A stretch of DNA of 39,435 bases from CAYJEQ01 sp964371155 (GTDB taxonomy: Bacteria; Bacillota; Clostridia; Oscillospirales; Ruminococcaceae): NCBI GenBank assembly GCA_964371155.1, contig CAYJLI010000017.1, positions 1-39,435 on the forward strand, given 5' to 3'. Positions 16,823-25,861 of the stretch are shown one piece after another (position 1 is the stretch's first letter; each line of letters opens with the position of its first letter). Position numbers and translations under genes: made by a program. The notes under the pieces were generated by a model, which saw only the letters and a program-made list of their open reading frames with translations, was not told the origin of the DNA and searched no databases.

Positions 16823-17737
16823 TTAATTGAGAATGGATTGCTTATGCACTTTAATGAATTCCTGTGTATGTCTTGAAAGGTAACTTCCTTTGCGATAAGC
16901 CACAACAAAATCGACAAAAACCGAGGGGTTTCCAAAAGAAAAGAGTTGATATTCATTTTCGATTTTGAAATGCTTAAGATGGGTTTCACAGGAAAAAGTC
17001 ACTCCGTGATTTAGTGCGGCAAGCTCAATTGAGGCATGGATGCTTCCGATTAAGATTTGGTTTTGGGGTGTAAAGTCACGCTTTTTAAATTCGTTTTGAA
17101 TGATTTGAAAGGTTCTCTGCCCCTTGGTTTGCAAAATAAAGAGCTCATCACTCAGAGAATGCAAATCAATATGAGGATATGCCGAGTCCTCGGTATACTT
17201 AGAATGTTCCGTGAGAGGATTTAAAGTAGAGGCTACGAGTAAAATCTCCTCACGACTAATAATATCATAATTAATATTACTGCTAATTACTGGGGAGTTA
17301 AAAAAGGCTATATCAATCTCTCCGCTTAAGATTTTATCCTCAAGCTCGGAGGAGGTTGCCTCAACTATATTTACTTTGACATTTGGAAAAAGGCTTTTAA
17401 ACACGGGGAGAGTTTTGTGAATACTGTATGTAGCCCTTGTATAGGGGAAGCCGACGCTGATTTCGCCCTTATCATATTTGATGATATCCGCCATTTCACT
17501 GTCGAGCGCTTTTTTTAGATGTAAAATCTCGGTGGCGCCCGATATATATTTTTCTCCTGCGTGGGTGAGAATAAATTTATTACCCACTTTTTTAAAGAGC
17601 TTCTGCCCCAAATATTTTTCAAGATTTTGCAAGAATTTTGATAAAGTTGGTTGAGTTACATATAGCTCATTTGAAGCTTTGGTGATACTTTGATGCTTTG
17701 CTATCGCAACAATATAAGATAAATCTTTAAAGTCCAT
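16823..17737 (-). CDS. LysR-family transcriptional regulator
   Basis: 304 residues from the ATG at 17737, preceded by GGAAGGAG; the TTG at 17752 lies within that ribosome site region and is rejected. N-terminal winged helix (about 1-60: DLSYIVAIAKHQSITKASN, VTQPTLSKFLQNLE) followed by the LysR substrate-binding fold (about 90-295). Divergent from the tricarboxylate operon with both promoters in the 330-nt intergenic region, it is almost certainly the operon's regulator, sensing a tricarboxylate or derived acid (inference from position). The C-terminal ligand residues cannot be assigned. Confidence 0.9.
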   Translation of the reverse strand: MDFKDLSYIVAIAKHQSITKASNELYVTQPTLSKFLQNLEKYLGQKLFKKVGNKFILTHAGEKYISGATEILHLKKALDSEMADIIKYDKGEISVGFPYTRATYSIHKTLPVFKSLFPNVKVNIVEATSSELEDKILSGEIDIAFFNSPVISSNINYDIISREEILLVASTLNPLTEHSKYTEDSAYPHIDLHSLSDELFILQTKGQRTFQIIQNEFKKRDFTPQNQILIGSIHASIELAALNHGVTFSCETHLKHFKIENEYQLFSFGNPSVFVDFVVAYRKGSYLSRHTQEFIKVHKQSILN

Positions 17738-17774
17738 GACTGCTCCTTCCAAATTATCAAGCTTACTTGTATGT

Positions 17775-17803
17775 ATTATACAACAAAATTATAATCAATG
17801 CAA
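17775..17803 (-). promoter_or_regulatory. Promoter of the LysR gene
   Basis: On the minus strand TTGCAT (17803-17798), a 17-nt spacer and TATAAT (17780-17775), 37 nt before the LysR start codon. Confidence 0.6.
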
Positions 17804-17837
17804 TGAAAGTAGACAAAAAATAGCTTTAAACTATACT

Positions 17838-17856
17838 TTTCATGAAAAACATGAAA
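17838..17856. promoter_or_regulatory. Candidate LysR operator (dyad)
   Basis: TTTCATGAAAAACATGAAA has perfect 7-bp inverted arms with a 5-nt spacer. It abuts the -35 of the tct promoter and lies between the divergent promoters, where LysR activators bind. It does not fit T-N11-A exactly. Confidence 0.5.
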
Positions 17857-17884
17857 TTGACTGCTAATTTTAAGCATGTATAAT
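17857..17884 (+). promoter_or_regulatory. Promoter of the tricarboxylate operon
   Basis: TTGACT (17857-17862), a 16-nt spacer and TATAAT (17879-17884). A leader of about 175 nt runs to the first start codon at 18068; I see no clear structure in it. Confidence 0.65.
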
Positions 17885-18067
17885 TTAAGTAAAGGTTTGT
17901 TAAAAGAAAATTAATCTTTGCTTGAATTGTTAAACTTACCGCTTTCGAGTGCACAGCCTGCAAAATTTGTTTAATAGTTTTCCAAGGGGGAATAATCAAT
18001 TTTGTAGAGCAGGACTTACATCGAGTAGATTTAACACCAAAAGCAAAAAACTTAAGGAGAAAGATGT

Positions 18068-19468
18068 ATGCAAAAGAAACTAAAACGCATAATTACGGCA
18101 CTCAGCTCGATTATGCTACTCTTGGCATTATTTACAGGATGTGCTACTACAACAACATATCCAAACCGTCCCATTGAAATGGTTATTCCATTTGGCGCAG
18201 GGGGAGCGAGCGACATATTCGCAAGACAATATGCAGATATTGTAACCGACTATTTAGGAACACCTATAACAGCGGTAAATAAATCTGGTTCAGGCACAGT
18301 AGTTGGTATGGCTTACGCTTCGGGACTACCCAAAGATGGTTATTCCGTACTTGAAATTACACCCTCGGTGTTAATTAAAGATGCCACAGGAGAATTTGCG
18401 TTTACTGAACATTTTGAGCCACTAATAAAAGTACAAAACGACCTCATGGTATTCGGTGTATCGGCTGATAGTGAATTCCAGACAATGGAAGAGCTAATAG
18501 CATATGCACAGGAAAATCCGGGCGATTTAAAGATTGGCGGACTTAGCCCAGGGGGACTTGATGATTATATAGCAAACGGCTTTGCAATGAAGGCGGACTT
18601 TGACTGGACATATGTACCATACAGCGGCGGATCCGAAATCAAGGCGGCTGTTTTAGGTGGGGAGCTCGATGTTTACCAAGATAAACTTTCTTCTTTCTTG
18701 CCACTTGTGGAATCGGGTGATATTCGCCCATTAGTAGTACTAAGTGACACAAGGGTAGAAAACTCCGACCTAATGGCAGATGTACCCACTTCGGTTGAGA
18801 TGGGAATAGACTTCACTCAAGGCTCATGGAGAGGATTTGCGATAGCAAAAGGCGTGCCCGAAGAAGAAAAGCAAATTCTAATACAGGCATTTACCGATGC
18901 TTATTCAGACCCAAGATATGCAGAGCTTGAAGAGAGCACAAAAACAAACTTCAGCTATGGATTTTTACCTCCAGATGAATTTGGTGCGGCTTGGGAAGAA
19001 GAAAAAGCAGGACTTTATACCGCATTTAAAGAAATGGGTATTATAGACGAAAATGATAATTTAGTTGCAAATGAAATCGAGGGCGATATTTTAGGAGCTT
19101 ATGGCTTCCCCACTTTTGTTGCGATACTCGCAGTTGTTTTTGCAGTGATTATCTTTATCAAAGGTTATAGAAAAGCGGGCAGTATTAGTGCAATGCTAAA
19201 CATTGGCAAACCACAGGCAGGTATGCTCAGCACAATTCTATGTCTTGGTGGATATATTGCACTGATGAACTATATCGGCTTCGTTTTATCCACATTACTA
19301 TTTACATACTTTAACGCAAAACTTATGGGATATAAGAATAATAAGGTTTTAATTATATTCTCACTGATATTCACAGCACTGATTGTATTTGCTTTCGGAA
19401 ATCTGTTCTTAGTTCCACTACCAAGGGGCATCAGCTTCTTTAGAGAACTAAGCTATCTGATATATTAA
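18068..19468 (+). CDS. TctC-TctB fusion: tricarboxylate-binding lipoprotein with membrane subunit
   Basis: 466 residues. A lipoprotein signal ends LFTGC (Cys25). Residues 32-325 are a TctC/Bug-type solute-binding protein (RPIEMVIPFGAGGASDIFAR, VPYSGGSEIKAAVLGGELD, GSWRGFAIAKGVP). Residues 345-460 are a TctB-type small membrane subunit with four helices (about 347-365, 384-400, 403-418, 427-448) ending VPLPRG, the usual TctB ending. These are normally separate proteins of the tripartite tricarboxylate transporter. There is no stop or frameshift between them and no stray tctB follows, so it appears to be a true fusion that tethers the binding domain to the membrane twice. AAGGAGA precedes the ATG. 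First gene of the operon. Confidence 0.88.
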   Translation: MQKKLKRIITALSSIMLLLALFTGCATTTTYPNRPIEMVIPFGAGGASDIFARQYADIVTDYLGTPITAVNKSGSGTVVGMAYASGLPKDGYSVLEITPSVLIKDATGEFAFTEHFEPLIKVQNDLMVFGVSADSEFQTMEELIAYAQENPGDLKIGGLSPGGLDDYIANGFAMKADFDWTYVPYSGGSEIKAAVLGGELDVYQDKLSSFLPLVESGDIRPLVVLSDTRVENSDLMADVPTSVEMGIDFTQGSWRGFAIAKGVPEEEKQILIQAFTDAYSDPRYAELEESTKTNFSYGFLPPDEFGAAWEEEKAGLYTAFKEMGIIDENDNLVANEIEGDILGAYGFPTFVAILAVVFAVIIFIKGYRKAGSISAMLNIGKPQAGMLSTILCLGGYIALMNYIGFVLSTLLFTYFNAKLMGYKNNKVLIIFSLIFTALIVFAFGNLFLVPLPRGISFFRELSYLIY

Positions 19469-19483
19469 AAGGAGGATAAAACT

Positions 19484-20992
19484 ATGAATATAGAAGCTAT
19501 TTTAGAAGCGATTACCTTAGTCTTTACCCCATACAGCTTAATACTTGTAATAATAGGCGTTTCTTTCGGCATGATATGTGGCGCCCTTCCAGGCTTAAGC
19601 TCATCAATGTCAATTATTCTAATGCTCCCCTTCACCTACACAATGACACCGGTAAATGCAATTGTAATGCTGGTGGCAACATATGTAGGCGGTGCGTCGG
19701 GAGGTAGCATAAGCTCGATACTACTTAAAACTCCGGGTACTCCCGAATCGGTTGCTACAACTTTCGATGGCTACCCCATGGCACAAAGAGGGCAGGCGGG
19801 CAGAGCACTTGGACTTGCGGTTTCCTCCTCTTCATTCGGTGGAATATACTCAGCTATCGTAATGCTTGTTGCCGCTCCACTACTTGCGGTTATAGCACTT
19901 GAGTTTCAAAGTGCTGAATATTTTGCACTCGGTCTTTTAGGACTTAGTTGTATTTCAAGCATTGGCTCAAAGGATCAGGCAAAAGCTCTTTTCTCAGCTT
20001 GTGTAGGTCTTCTTATGACCACAATCGGAATAGATGCAATAAATGGTGCATACAGATTTACATTTGGGCAGGCGTTTTTAATAAACGGTATAGAATACAT
20101 TCCCGTTATGATTGGTTCATTTGCATTGGTGGAAATTTATAAAAATGCGGCTGAATACAAAAATCGTTCAACGGATACAGTTGACGAAGGCAATAAAGTA
20201 TCACTCGAAACAATTAAGTTAAAAGAATTTTTTGGCAGATGGAAACTTCTTATCCAATCGGCAAGTATCGGTACAATAATTGGTATTATTCCTGCGGCAG
20301 GTGCCTCGATTGCTTCACTTGTGAGCTACGGTACAGCGGCTAAAGGCAAAAACGGCGATAAATTCGGCACAGGATGTGACGAGGGTATCATAGCACCTGA
20401 AACAGCTAATAACGCTGCAATAGGCGGAAGCCTTGTGCCTACGATGGTTTTAGGTATCCCCGGAAGCCCAACAGCGGCAATTATCATGGCAGCGTTCATG
20501 ATTCACAACCTCACACCTGGCCCACTGCTAATCACCGACCAACCCGTGCTTCTAAATGCGATATTCCTTGGCATTGTACTTGCATCACTTTTACTATTTA
20601 TCGTTGGTAGGGTTATCACAAAGCAGTTTGCAAGAATATTAAAGCTTCCATATCCACTGCTTGGAACTATTATCGCTACACTCGGTACAGTTGGTGCCTA
20701 CTCGCTTAATAATAGCTTTTACGATGTTCTCCTAATGTACTTCTTTGGTTTTATAGGAATATTAATCAAAAAATACAATTTCTCAAACCCAGCAATGATT
20801 TTAGGTCTAATCTTAGGCCCGATTGTAGAGCAGAATTTAAGAAAACAGTTGGTTATTGAGGGCGGTAGCTTTATTGGATTTGTACAGCGCCCACTTGCAC
20901 TTTCCATTATCATTATTTCGGTACTGGCATTTGCATACCCATATATTCAAACAAAATTAGCTGCAAACAAAGCCGCTAAGGCGTCAAAATAA
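19484..20992 (+). CDS. tctA: TctA-type tripartite tricarboxylate transporter permease
   Basis: 502 residues, the normal TctA length, with about eleven or twelve membrane helices. Family motifs near the N-terminus are GALPGLSSSMSIILMLPFTY and GGASGGSISSILLKTPGTP. Further on are the second half-repeat motif IGIIPAAGASIASLVSYG and PETANNAAIGGSLVPTMVLG, then IPGSPTAAIIMAA. It is the large subunit that carries the substrate, driven by a cation gradient, and receives it from the TctC part of the preceding fusion protein. AAAGGAGG lies just upstream, 15 nt after the fusion gene. Confidence 0.93.
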   Translation: MNIEAILEAITLVFTPYSLILVIIGVSFGMICGALPGLSSSMSIILMLPFTYTMTPVNAIVMLVATYVGGASGGSISSILLKTPGTPESVATTFDGYPMAQRGQAGRALGLAVSSSSFGGIYSAIVMLVAAPLLAVIALEFQSAEYFALGLLGLSCISSIGSKDQAKALFSACVGLLMTTIGIDAINGAYRFTFGQAFLINGIEYIPVMIGSFALVEIYKNAAEYKNRSTDTVDEGNKVSLETIKLKEFFGRWKLLIQSASIGTIIGIIPAAGASIASLVSYGTAAKGKNGDKFGTGCDEGIIAPETANNAAIGGSLVPTMVLGIPGSPTAAIIMAAFMIHNLTPGPLLITDQPVLLNAIFLGIVLASLLLFIVGRVITKQFARILKLPYPLLGTIIATLGTVGAYSLNNSFYDVLLMYFFGFIGILIKKYNFSNPAMILGLILGPIVEQNLRKQLVIEGGSFIGFVQRPLALSIIIISVLAFAYPYIQTKLAANKAAKASK

Positions 20993-21014
20993 TTCCGAGG
21001 GAAGGGAAAAATAA

Positions 21015-22151
21015 ATGAGCCAAAGAATTAAAATACCCTGCACAATTATGCGTGGGGGGACCAGTAAGGGAGTATTCTTTTTAGAAAAAGATTTACCCTC
21101 CGATGTAAAAGCAAGGGATGAAATACTCCTCAAAGCGATGGGTAGTCCCGATAAAAAGCAGATAAGCGGCCTCGGTGGTGCTACTTCTGTAACGAGTAAG
21201 GTGGCTATTGTATCGGTTTCCGACCGTGATGATGCGGATGTGAACTACACATTTGCACAGGTGTCCGTAGATAAGGCGCTTGTAAGCTATAAAGGCAATT
21301 GTGGCAATATTTCCTCTGGAGTTGGCCCCTTTGCCATCGAAAAAGGGCTTGTGAATATAAAAGGTGATACTACACCTGTTAAGATTTACAATACAAATAC
21401 CGATAAGATTATTATTGCCGATATCTGCACAAAAGGCGGAGAAGTAAATTATTTAGGCGATTATGCAATTCCAGGAGTTCCAGGAACTTCGGCACCAGTA
21501 AAGCTAAATTTTGTAGATCCAATGGGCTCTGTATCGGGCAAACTTCTACCTACGGATAATGTAGTGGATATACTCGAAGTGCCGGGAGTGGGCAAAGTGC
21601 CTGCTTCCATCGTGGATGCTGCAAACCCACTTGTATTTGTTAAAGCTTCGGACATAGGGCTCAGCGGTACAGAAACCCCCGAAGAAATAGACGCTAAACC
21701 TGAACTGCTCGAAAAAATCGAAACAATCAGAGCAGTGGCGGCGGTGAAAATGGGGCTGATTGAGGACTACAAAACCTCCGCAACCGATTCACCGGGCGTG
21801 CCTAAGATGACGATTGTCTGCCCACCCACTGCATACACAGCCACAAACGGTGACAGTATAGCCGTAAACGAAGTGGATTTGTGCTCAAAAATGATGTCGA
21901 TGCAAAAAGTGCATCCAACATATGCTATGACGGGTGCTATGTGTACGATAGCGGCGGCAGTGATAGAGGGTAGCATTGTAAATGAGATGCTCACTTCCAA
22001 AGAGGTTAAAAAGCTGAGAATAGGGCATCCGGGCGGTGTTCTTGAAGCGGAAGTGGATTTTGAAAATGGCACAGTCCCAGTAATAAAATCCACCGCAGGC
22101 TATCGCACAGCACATCTAATAATGAATGGCGAAGTGATTATTCACGGTTAG
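21015..22151 (+). CDS. PrpF-family aconitate/methylaconitate isomerase
   Basis: 378 residues. It opens KIPCTIMRGGTSKGVFF, typical of PrpF, and has SKVAIV (Lys62) and GNCGNISSGVGPF (Cys96). These two residues are 34 apart, as are the active-site Lys73 and Cys107 of Shewanella PrpF, so it should be catalytic. The family moves a double bond by proton transfer, interconverting trans- and cis-isomers of 2-methylaconitate or aconitate; a related enzyme isomerises methylitaconate. Sandwiched between a tricarboxylate transporter and an aconitase-family hydratase, trans-aconitate to cis-aconitate is the most economical role (inference). The gene is complete, ending 5 nt before an assembly gap. Confidence 0.87.
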   Translation: MSQRIKIPCTIMRGGTSKGVFFLEKDLPSDVKARDEILLKAMGSPDKKQISGLGGATSVTSKVAIVSVSDRDDADVNYTFAQVSVDKALVSYKGNCGNISSGVGPFAIEKGLVNIKGDTTPVKIYNTNTDKIIIADICTKGGEVNYLGDYAIPGVPGTSAPVKLNFVDPMGSVSGKLLPTDNVVDILEVPGVGKVPASIVDAANPLVFVKASDIGLSGTETPEEIDAKPELLEKIETIRAVAAVKMGLIEDYKTSATDSPGVPKMTIVCPPTAYTATNGDSIAVNEVDLCSKMMSMQKVHPTYAMTGAMCTIAAAVIEGSIVNEMLTSKEVKKLRIGHPGGVLEAEVDFENGTVPVIKSTAGYRTAHLIMNGEVIIHG

Positions 22152-22156
22152 ATAAG

Positions 22157-22256
22157 NNNNNNNNNNNNNNNNNNNNNNNNNNNNNNNNNNNNNNNNNNNN
22201 NNNNNNNNNNNNNNNNNNNNNNNNNNNNNNNNNNNNNNNNNNNNNNNNNNNNNNNN
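22157..22256. other. Assembly gap (100 N)
   Basis: A run of exactly 100 N, the conventional placeholder for a gap of unknown length. It lies inside the tricarboxylate operon, so an unseen gene, terminator or promoter could be missing here. Confidence 0.99.
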
Positions 22257-22263
22257 AAAGCCG

Positions 22264-22299
22264 TTTTCCGATTGTCCATAAATCTGGATAATCGGAAAA
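22264..22299. terminator. Hairpin just after the gap
   Basis: TTTTCCGATTGTCCA (22264-22278) faces TGGATAATCGGAAAA (22285-22299), with one G/A mismatch and a 6-nt loop. It may be a terminator or attenuator ahead of the hydratase; its 5' context is lost in the gap. Confidence 0.45.
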
Positions 22300-22302
22300 T
22301 AT

Positions 22303-22352
22303 GGCACATTTATAGCTATTTAAGTGGTTATTTTGTGCCTTTCTGAGAAAGG
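22303..22352 (+). promoter_or_regulatory. Structured leader of the hydratase (shared motif, copy C)
   Basis: GGCACA (22303-22308) pairs with TGTGCC (22334-22339). The enclosed sequence ends TTTAAGTGGTTATTTTG, close to TTTATGGTTGTTTTG of the leaders at 4774-4846 and 31523-31664, and is likewise followed directly by an AGAAAGG ribosome site. Confidence 0.4.
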
Positions 22353-22359
22353 AATGCTC

Positions 22360-24624
22360 ATGAATATGATTAAATTATATAAAGACGGAGTATATCTAAA
22401 AAATCAAAATGAAATTTTATCCGAAGAAGAGGCGAGAGCAAAGAAGCTCCCTTCAAAAGAGGATTCTGCCAAAGGGACAATCTCCTACGGCATTTTAGAG
22501 AGCCACAATCAAAGTGGGGACATGAAATCGCTAAAGCTAAAATTTGACTCTCTCACTTCCCACGACCTTACATTTGTAGGGATAGTACAAACAGCAAAGG
22601 CGTCGGGCTTTGATAAATTCCCCATGCCCTATGTGCTAACAAATTGCCACAACTCACTATGTGCTGTTGGTGGTACAATAAACGAAGATGACCATGTTTT
22701 CGGGCTTTCAGCCGCAAAGAAATATGGTGGTATATACCTACCCCCACATCTCGGTGTAATACACCAATATATGAGGGAAGAGATGGCAGGCGGAGGCAAA
22801 ATGATACTTGGCTCGGACAGCCACACACGCTACGGTGCACTTGGCACAATGGCAGTGGGTGAGGGCGGTGGAGAGCTTGTAAAGCAGATACTAAATCAAA
22901 CATATGACATATCCTACCCCGATGTAGTCGGCATATATCTAAAAGGCGCACCACGTGCAGGCATTGGCCCTCAGGATATTGCAATAGCACTAATTACAGC
23001 AACATTTAAAAGCGGTTTTGTAAAAAATAAGGTTATGGAATTTATTGGCCCGGGTGTTGCTTCCATGAGCACCGATTACCGCAACGGAATAGATGTTATG
23101 ACAACTGAAACCACCTGTCTAACCTCTATTTGGCAAACCGATGACGACACACGAGAGTATCTAAAAGAACACGGCAGGGAAGCGGATTTCAAAGAGCTTG
23201 CACCAGCCAATATAGCCTATTATGATAGCTTTATAGAAATAGACCTCGATAAAATATATCCGATGATTGCACTTCCCTTCCATCCTGGCAATGGTTATGA
23301 AATCAGAGAGCTCAAAGCAAACCTAAGGGATATTCTCCACAAAACAGAAGAGGAGAGCAGGGATTTATTTAAAGGCACTTCTGTAAAACTCGACTTGCAA
23401 AGTAAAATAAAAAATGGTAAATTATATGTAGATCAAGGAATTATTGCAGGATGCGCAGGGGGTACCTACTCAAACATAATGGAAGCGGCTCACATTTTAA
23501 AAGATGTAAGCATAGGTGATGATTTATTCTCACTATCCGTTTATCCCTCCTCGGTGCCTGTAATGGCGGATTTAACTGAGAAAAAAGCAATAAGTGAATT
23601 AATGGCGGCAGGTGCTGTAATAAAAACTGCATTCTGTGGGCCATGTTTTGGCGCAGGAGATACACCATCACATGATAGCTTCAGCATAAGGCATACAACT
23701 CGCAACTTCCCAAATCGTGAGGGCTCAAAACCTGGTAAGGGTCAAATGGCTTCGGTGGCACTTATGGATGCAAGAAGCATTGCGGCTACTGCAAAGATGG
23801 GTGGGGAGCTCACCGCCGCTGACGAGCTTGAATACAGTTATGAATGCCCCAAATACAATTATGATGACCGCTCTTATAAAAGCAGGGTATATAAAGGATT
23901 TGATAAGCCACAATCGGATTTATCACTGATCATGGGGCCAAGTATTAAGGACTGGCCTGAAATGCCTCCGCTTAATAAGCATATGCTGCTGAAAGTTGAT
24001 GCATATATTGAGGACTCCGTCACTACAACCGATGAGCTTATTCCCTCGGGTGAAACCGCATCTTTCCGCTCTGACCCAATGGGGCTTGCGCAGTTCACAC
24101 TTTCAAGAAGAGTTCCCGAATATGTCTCTTCAGCACAGCAAACTGCAAAGCTTGAAAAAGCTCGCAAAGAGGGAGAAAACCCAAAAGAAACTTTAGAAGT
24201 GCTCACTAAAATCCGCAGTATAGCAGGTTTTTGGGATGTAGCTGATGGTGAAATTGACCTCAGTAGTACCATATATGCAGTGAAGCCGGGTGATGGCTCC
24301 GCACGTGAGCAAGCGGCTTCATGCCAAAGAGTGCTTGGGGGAGGCGCAAACCTTGTTAAGGAATATGCAACTAAGCGTTATCGTTCAAATTTAATAAACT
24401 GGGGAATGGTGCCTTTTGAGCTTAAGTCGGATCCAGATTTTAAATGTGGCGATTATATCTTCATTCCAAATATCAAAGAACATTTGCATACTGATAATCC
24501 CGTAATAAATGCATATGTTATAGGTGAAGGCGCAGTGCCACTTACACTTACAATCGGTGACCTCACCGAGGAAGAAAAAGCAATTATAGACTCAGGATCG
24601 CTAATAAATTACAACAGAGGTTAG
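22360..24624 (+). CDS. Aconitase-superfamily hydratase (YbhJ-like)
   Basis: 754 residues from the ATG at 22360 (GAGAAAGG upstream; ATG 22354 and a farther start are less well placed). Aconitase-type motifs: GSDSHTRYGALG (151-162), cluster ligands Cys365 (IIAGCAGG), Cys426 and Cys429 (CGPCFGAGD), and TTRNFPNREGSK with Arg residues of the substrate site. It should hold a [4Fe-4S] cluster and add or remove water on a tricarboxylate. Length and sequence feel closest to the YbhJ group of unassigned hydratases rather than housekeeping AcnA/AcnB. Between PrpF and citrate lyase, cis-aconitate to citrate is the logical step (inference). Confidence 0.87.
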   Translation: MNMIKLYKDGVYLKNQNEILSEEEARAKKLPSKEDSAKGTISYGILESHNQSGDMKSLKLKFDSLTSHDLTFVGIVQTAKASGFDKFPMPYVLTNCHNSLCAVGGTINEDDHVFGLSAAKKYGGIYLPPHLGVIHQYMREEMAGGGKMILGSDSHTRYGALGTMAVGEGGGELVKQILNQTYDISYPDVVGIYLKGAPRAGIGPQDIAIALITATFKSGFVKNKVMEFIGPGVASMSTDYRNGIDVMTTETTCLTSIWQTDDDTREYLKEHGREADFKELAPANIAYYDSFIEIDLDKIYPMIALPFHPGNGYEIRELKANLRDILHKTEEESRDLFKGTSVKLDLQSKIKNGKLYVDQGIIAGCAGGTYSNIMEAAHILKDVSIGDDLFSLSVYPSSVPVMADLTEKKAISELMAAGAVIKTAFCGPCFGAGDTPSHDSFSIRHTTRNFPNREGSKPGKGQMASVALMDARSIAATAKMGGELTAADELEYSYECPKYNYDDRSYKSRVYKGFDKPQSDLSLIMGPSIKDWPEMPPLNKHMLLKVDAYIEDSVTTTDELIPSGETASFRSDPMGLAQFTLSRRVPEYVSSAQQTAKLEKARKEGENPKETLEVLTKIRSIAGFWDVADGEIDLSSTIYAVKPGDGSAREQAASCQRVLGGGANLVKEYATKRYRSNLINWGMVPFELKSDPDFKCGDYIFIPNIKEHLHTDNPVINAYVIGEGAVPLTLTIGDLTEEEKAIIDSGSLINYNRG

Positions 24625-24656
24625 TCCTAACTTCAGAGTATCAAGGAGGCAAATCA

Positions 24657-24956
24657 ATGAAGATTGAGAAGATTGCAATAGCAGGAACTTTAGAATCAAG
24701 CGATGCACAAATAACAGTGGAACCGTGTGCTGGCGAAATTGAACTTTCTATTGAGAGCAGTGTTATCAACCAATATGGTAAGCAGATTAAAGCAACTGTT
24801 CTCGAAACTTTAAACCGCCTCGGGGTTACGCAGGGCAAAATAATGGTAGTCGATAAAGGCGCACTCAGTTGCACCCTAAAAGCGAGGGTGGAATGCGCAG
24901 TGTATCGTTCAAACGATATAACTGAAAATCTACCATGGGGAGGTGCAATTAAATGA
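24657..24956 (+). CDS. citD: Citrate lyase acyl carrier protein (gamma subunit)
   Basis: 99 residues with AAGGAGG upstream. The N-terminal motif AGTLESSDAQI contains Ser14, the residue that carries the phosphoribosyl-dephospho-CoA prosthetic group in characterised CitD. It shuttles the acetyl/citryl thioester between the other two subunits. Its end overlaps the citE start by 4 nt (ATGA). The genes that make and attach the cofactor (citX, citG) and the activating ligase (citC) are not in this window. Confidence 0.95.
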   Translation: MKIEKIAIAGTLESSDAQITVEPCAGEIELSIESSVINQYGKQIKATVLETLNRLGVTQGKIMVVDKGALSCTLKARVECAVYRSNDITENLPWGGAIK

Positions 24957-25861
24957 ATCATCCGAATAAAAAGCGACTTCGTCGCTCGATGCTTTTCTTA
25001 AATGCACAGCGTCCAAGCTTAATAATAGACCCATATATATATAAGCCCGACTCTGTTATGCTCGATTTAGAAGATGCGGTTGCGGAAAGCCAAAAGGACT
25101 CCGCAAGATATTCACTTTACCATGCACTAAAAGAAATTGATTACAGAGGCGTGGAGAGAATAGTTCGCATAAATGCCCTTGATACACCGCATTGGAAAGA
25201 AGATGTCCGTGTTTGCGTTGCAGGCGGTGCCGATGGAATTCGCCTTGCAAAAACCGAGAGTGCGGCTGATATTCACACAGTGGAGAAAGCGATTTTAGAA
25301 GCTGAGCGTGAGTTTCACAGAGAAGAGGGTAGCACACTGCTTATGGCGGCAATTGAGTCGGCAAGGGGAGTGCTAAACTGCTTTGAAATCTGCAAAAGCT
25401 CGGAGCGTCTTTTCGGAGTTGCGCTGAGTGGTGGCGACTATACAAAGGACTTGCAAACAACTATTAGCGGCACAGGTATAGAGCTTGCAGGAGCAAGACA
25501 ACAAATGATAATAGCCGCACGTGCCGCAGGAGTACAGTGCTTTGATACAGTATTTACTTTTTTAGATCAAATGGATGTTTTTGAAAAAGAAGTAGAGATG
25601 ATTAAAACAATGGGGTTTGACGGCAAATCTCTAATTAATCCAAGGCAAATTGCAGTTGTCCATAAGATTTTCACCCCCGATGCAAAACAGATAGCTTTTG
25701 CCGAAAAAGTGGTAAGAGAAATAGATGAGAAAAAGGCTGAGGGCATCGGTGTATTTTTAGTGGATGGCAAGATGATTGACATAGCATTTTATGACGGCGC
25801 TGTGCGCACACTCAAACTTGCGAAGGCTTCCGGAGTATATAAGGGGGATTTGGTAAAATGA
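24953..25861 (+). CDS. citE: Citrate lyase beta subunit (citryl-ACP lyase)
   Basis: 302 residues. HpcH/HpaI-type barrel: RRSMLFLNAQRP, VMLDLEDAVAESQKDSAR (metal/substrate acid cluster), VRINALDTPHW, MAAIESARGVLN with the metal Glu, and GGDYTKDL with an Asp. It cleaves citryl-ACP to oxaloacetate and acetyl-ACP. Four-nt overlaps with citD and citF indicate translational coupling and a stoichiometric complex. Confidence 0.95.
   Translation: MNHPNKKRLRRSMLFLNAQRPSLIIDPYIYKPDSVMLDLEDAVAESQKDSARYSLYHALKEIDYRGVERIVRINALDTPHWKEDVRVCVAGGADGIRLAKTESAADIHTVEKAILEAEREFHREEGSTLLMAAIESARGVLNCFEICKSSERLFGVALSGGDYTKDLQTTISGTGIELAGARQQMIIAARAAGVQCFDTVFTFLDQMDVFEKEVEMIKTMGFDGKSLINPRQIAVVHKIFTPDAKQIAFAEKVVREIDEKKAEGIGVFLVDGKMIDIAFYDGAVRTLKLAKASGVYKGDLVK

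Noticed and set aside
18053..19468. tctC and tctB joined by a sequencing error
   Set aside because: Reading frame, codon use and linker (residues 325-345) are continuous and no internal ribosome site is seen; listed because raw reads would be needed to exclude it fully.
22116..22307. Minus-strand ORF spanning the N run
   Set aside because: Artefact of translating through 100 N.
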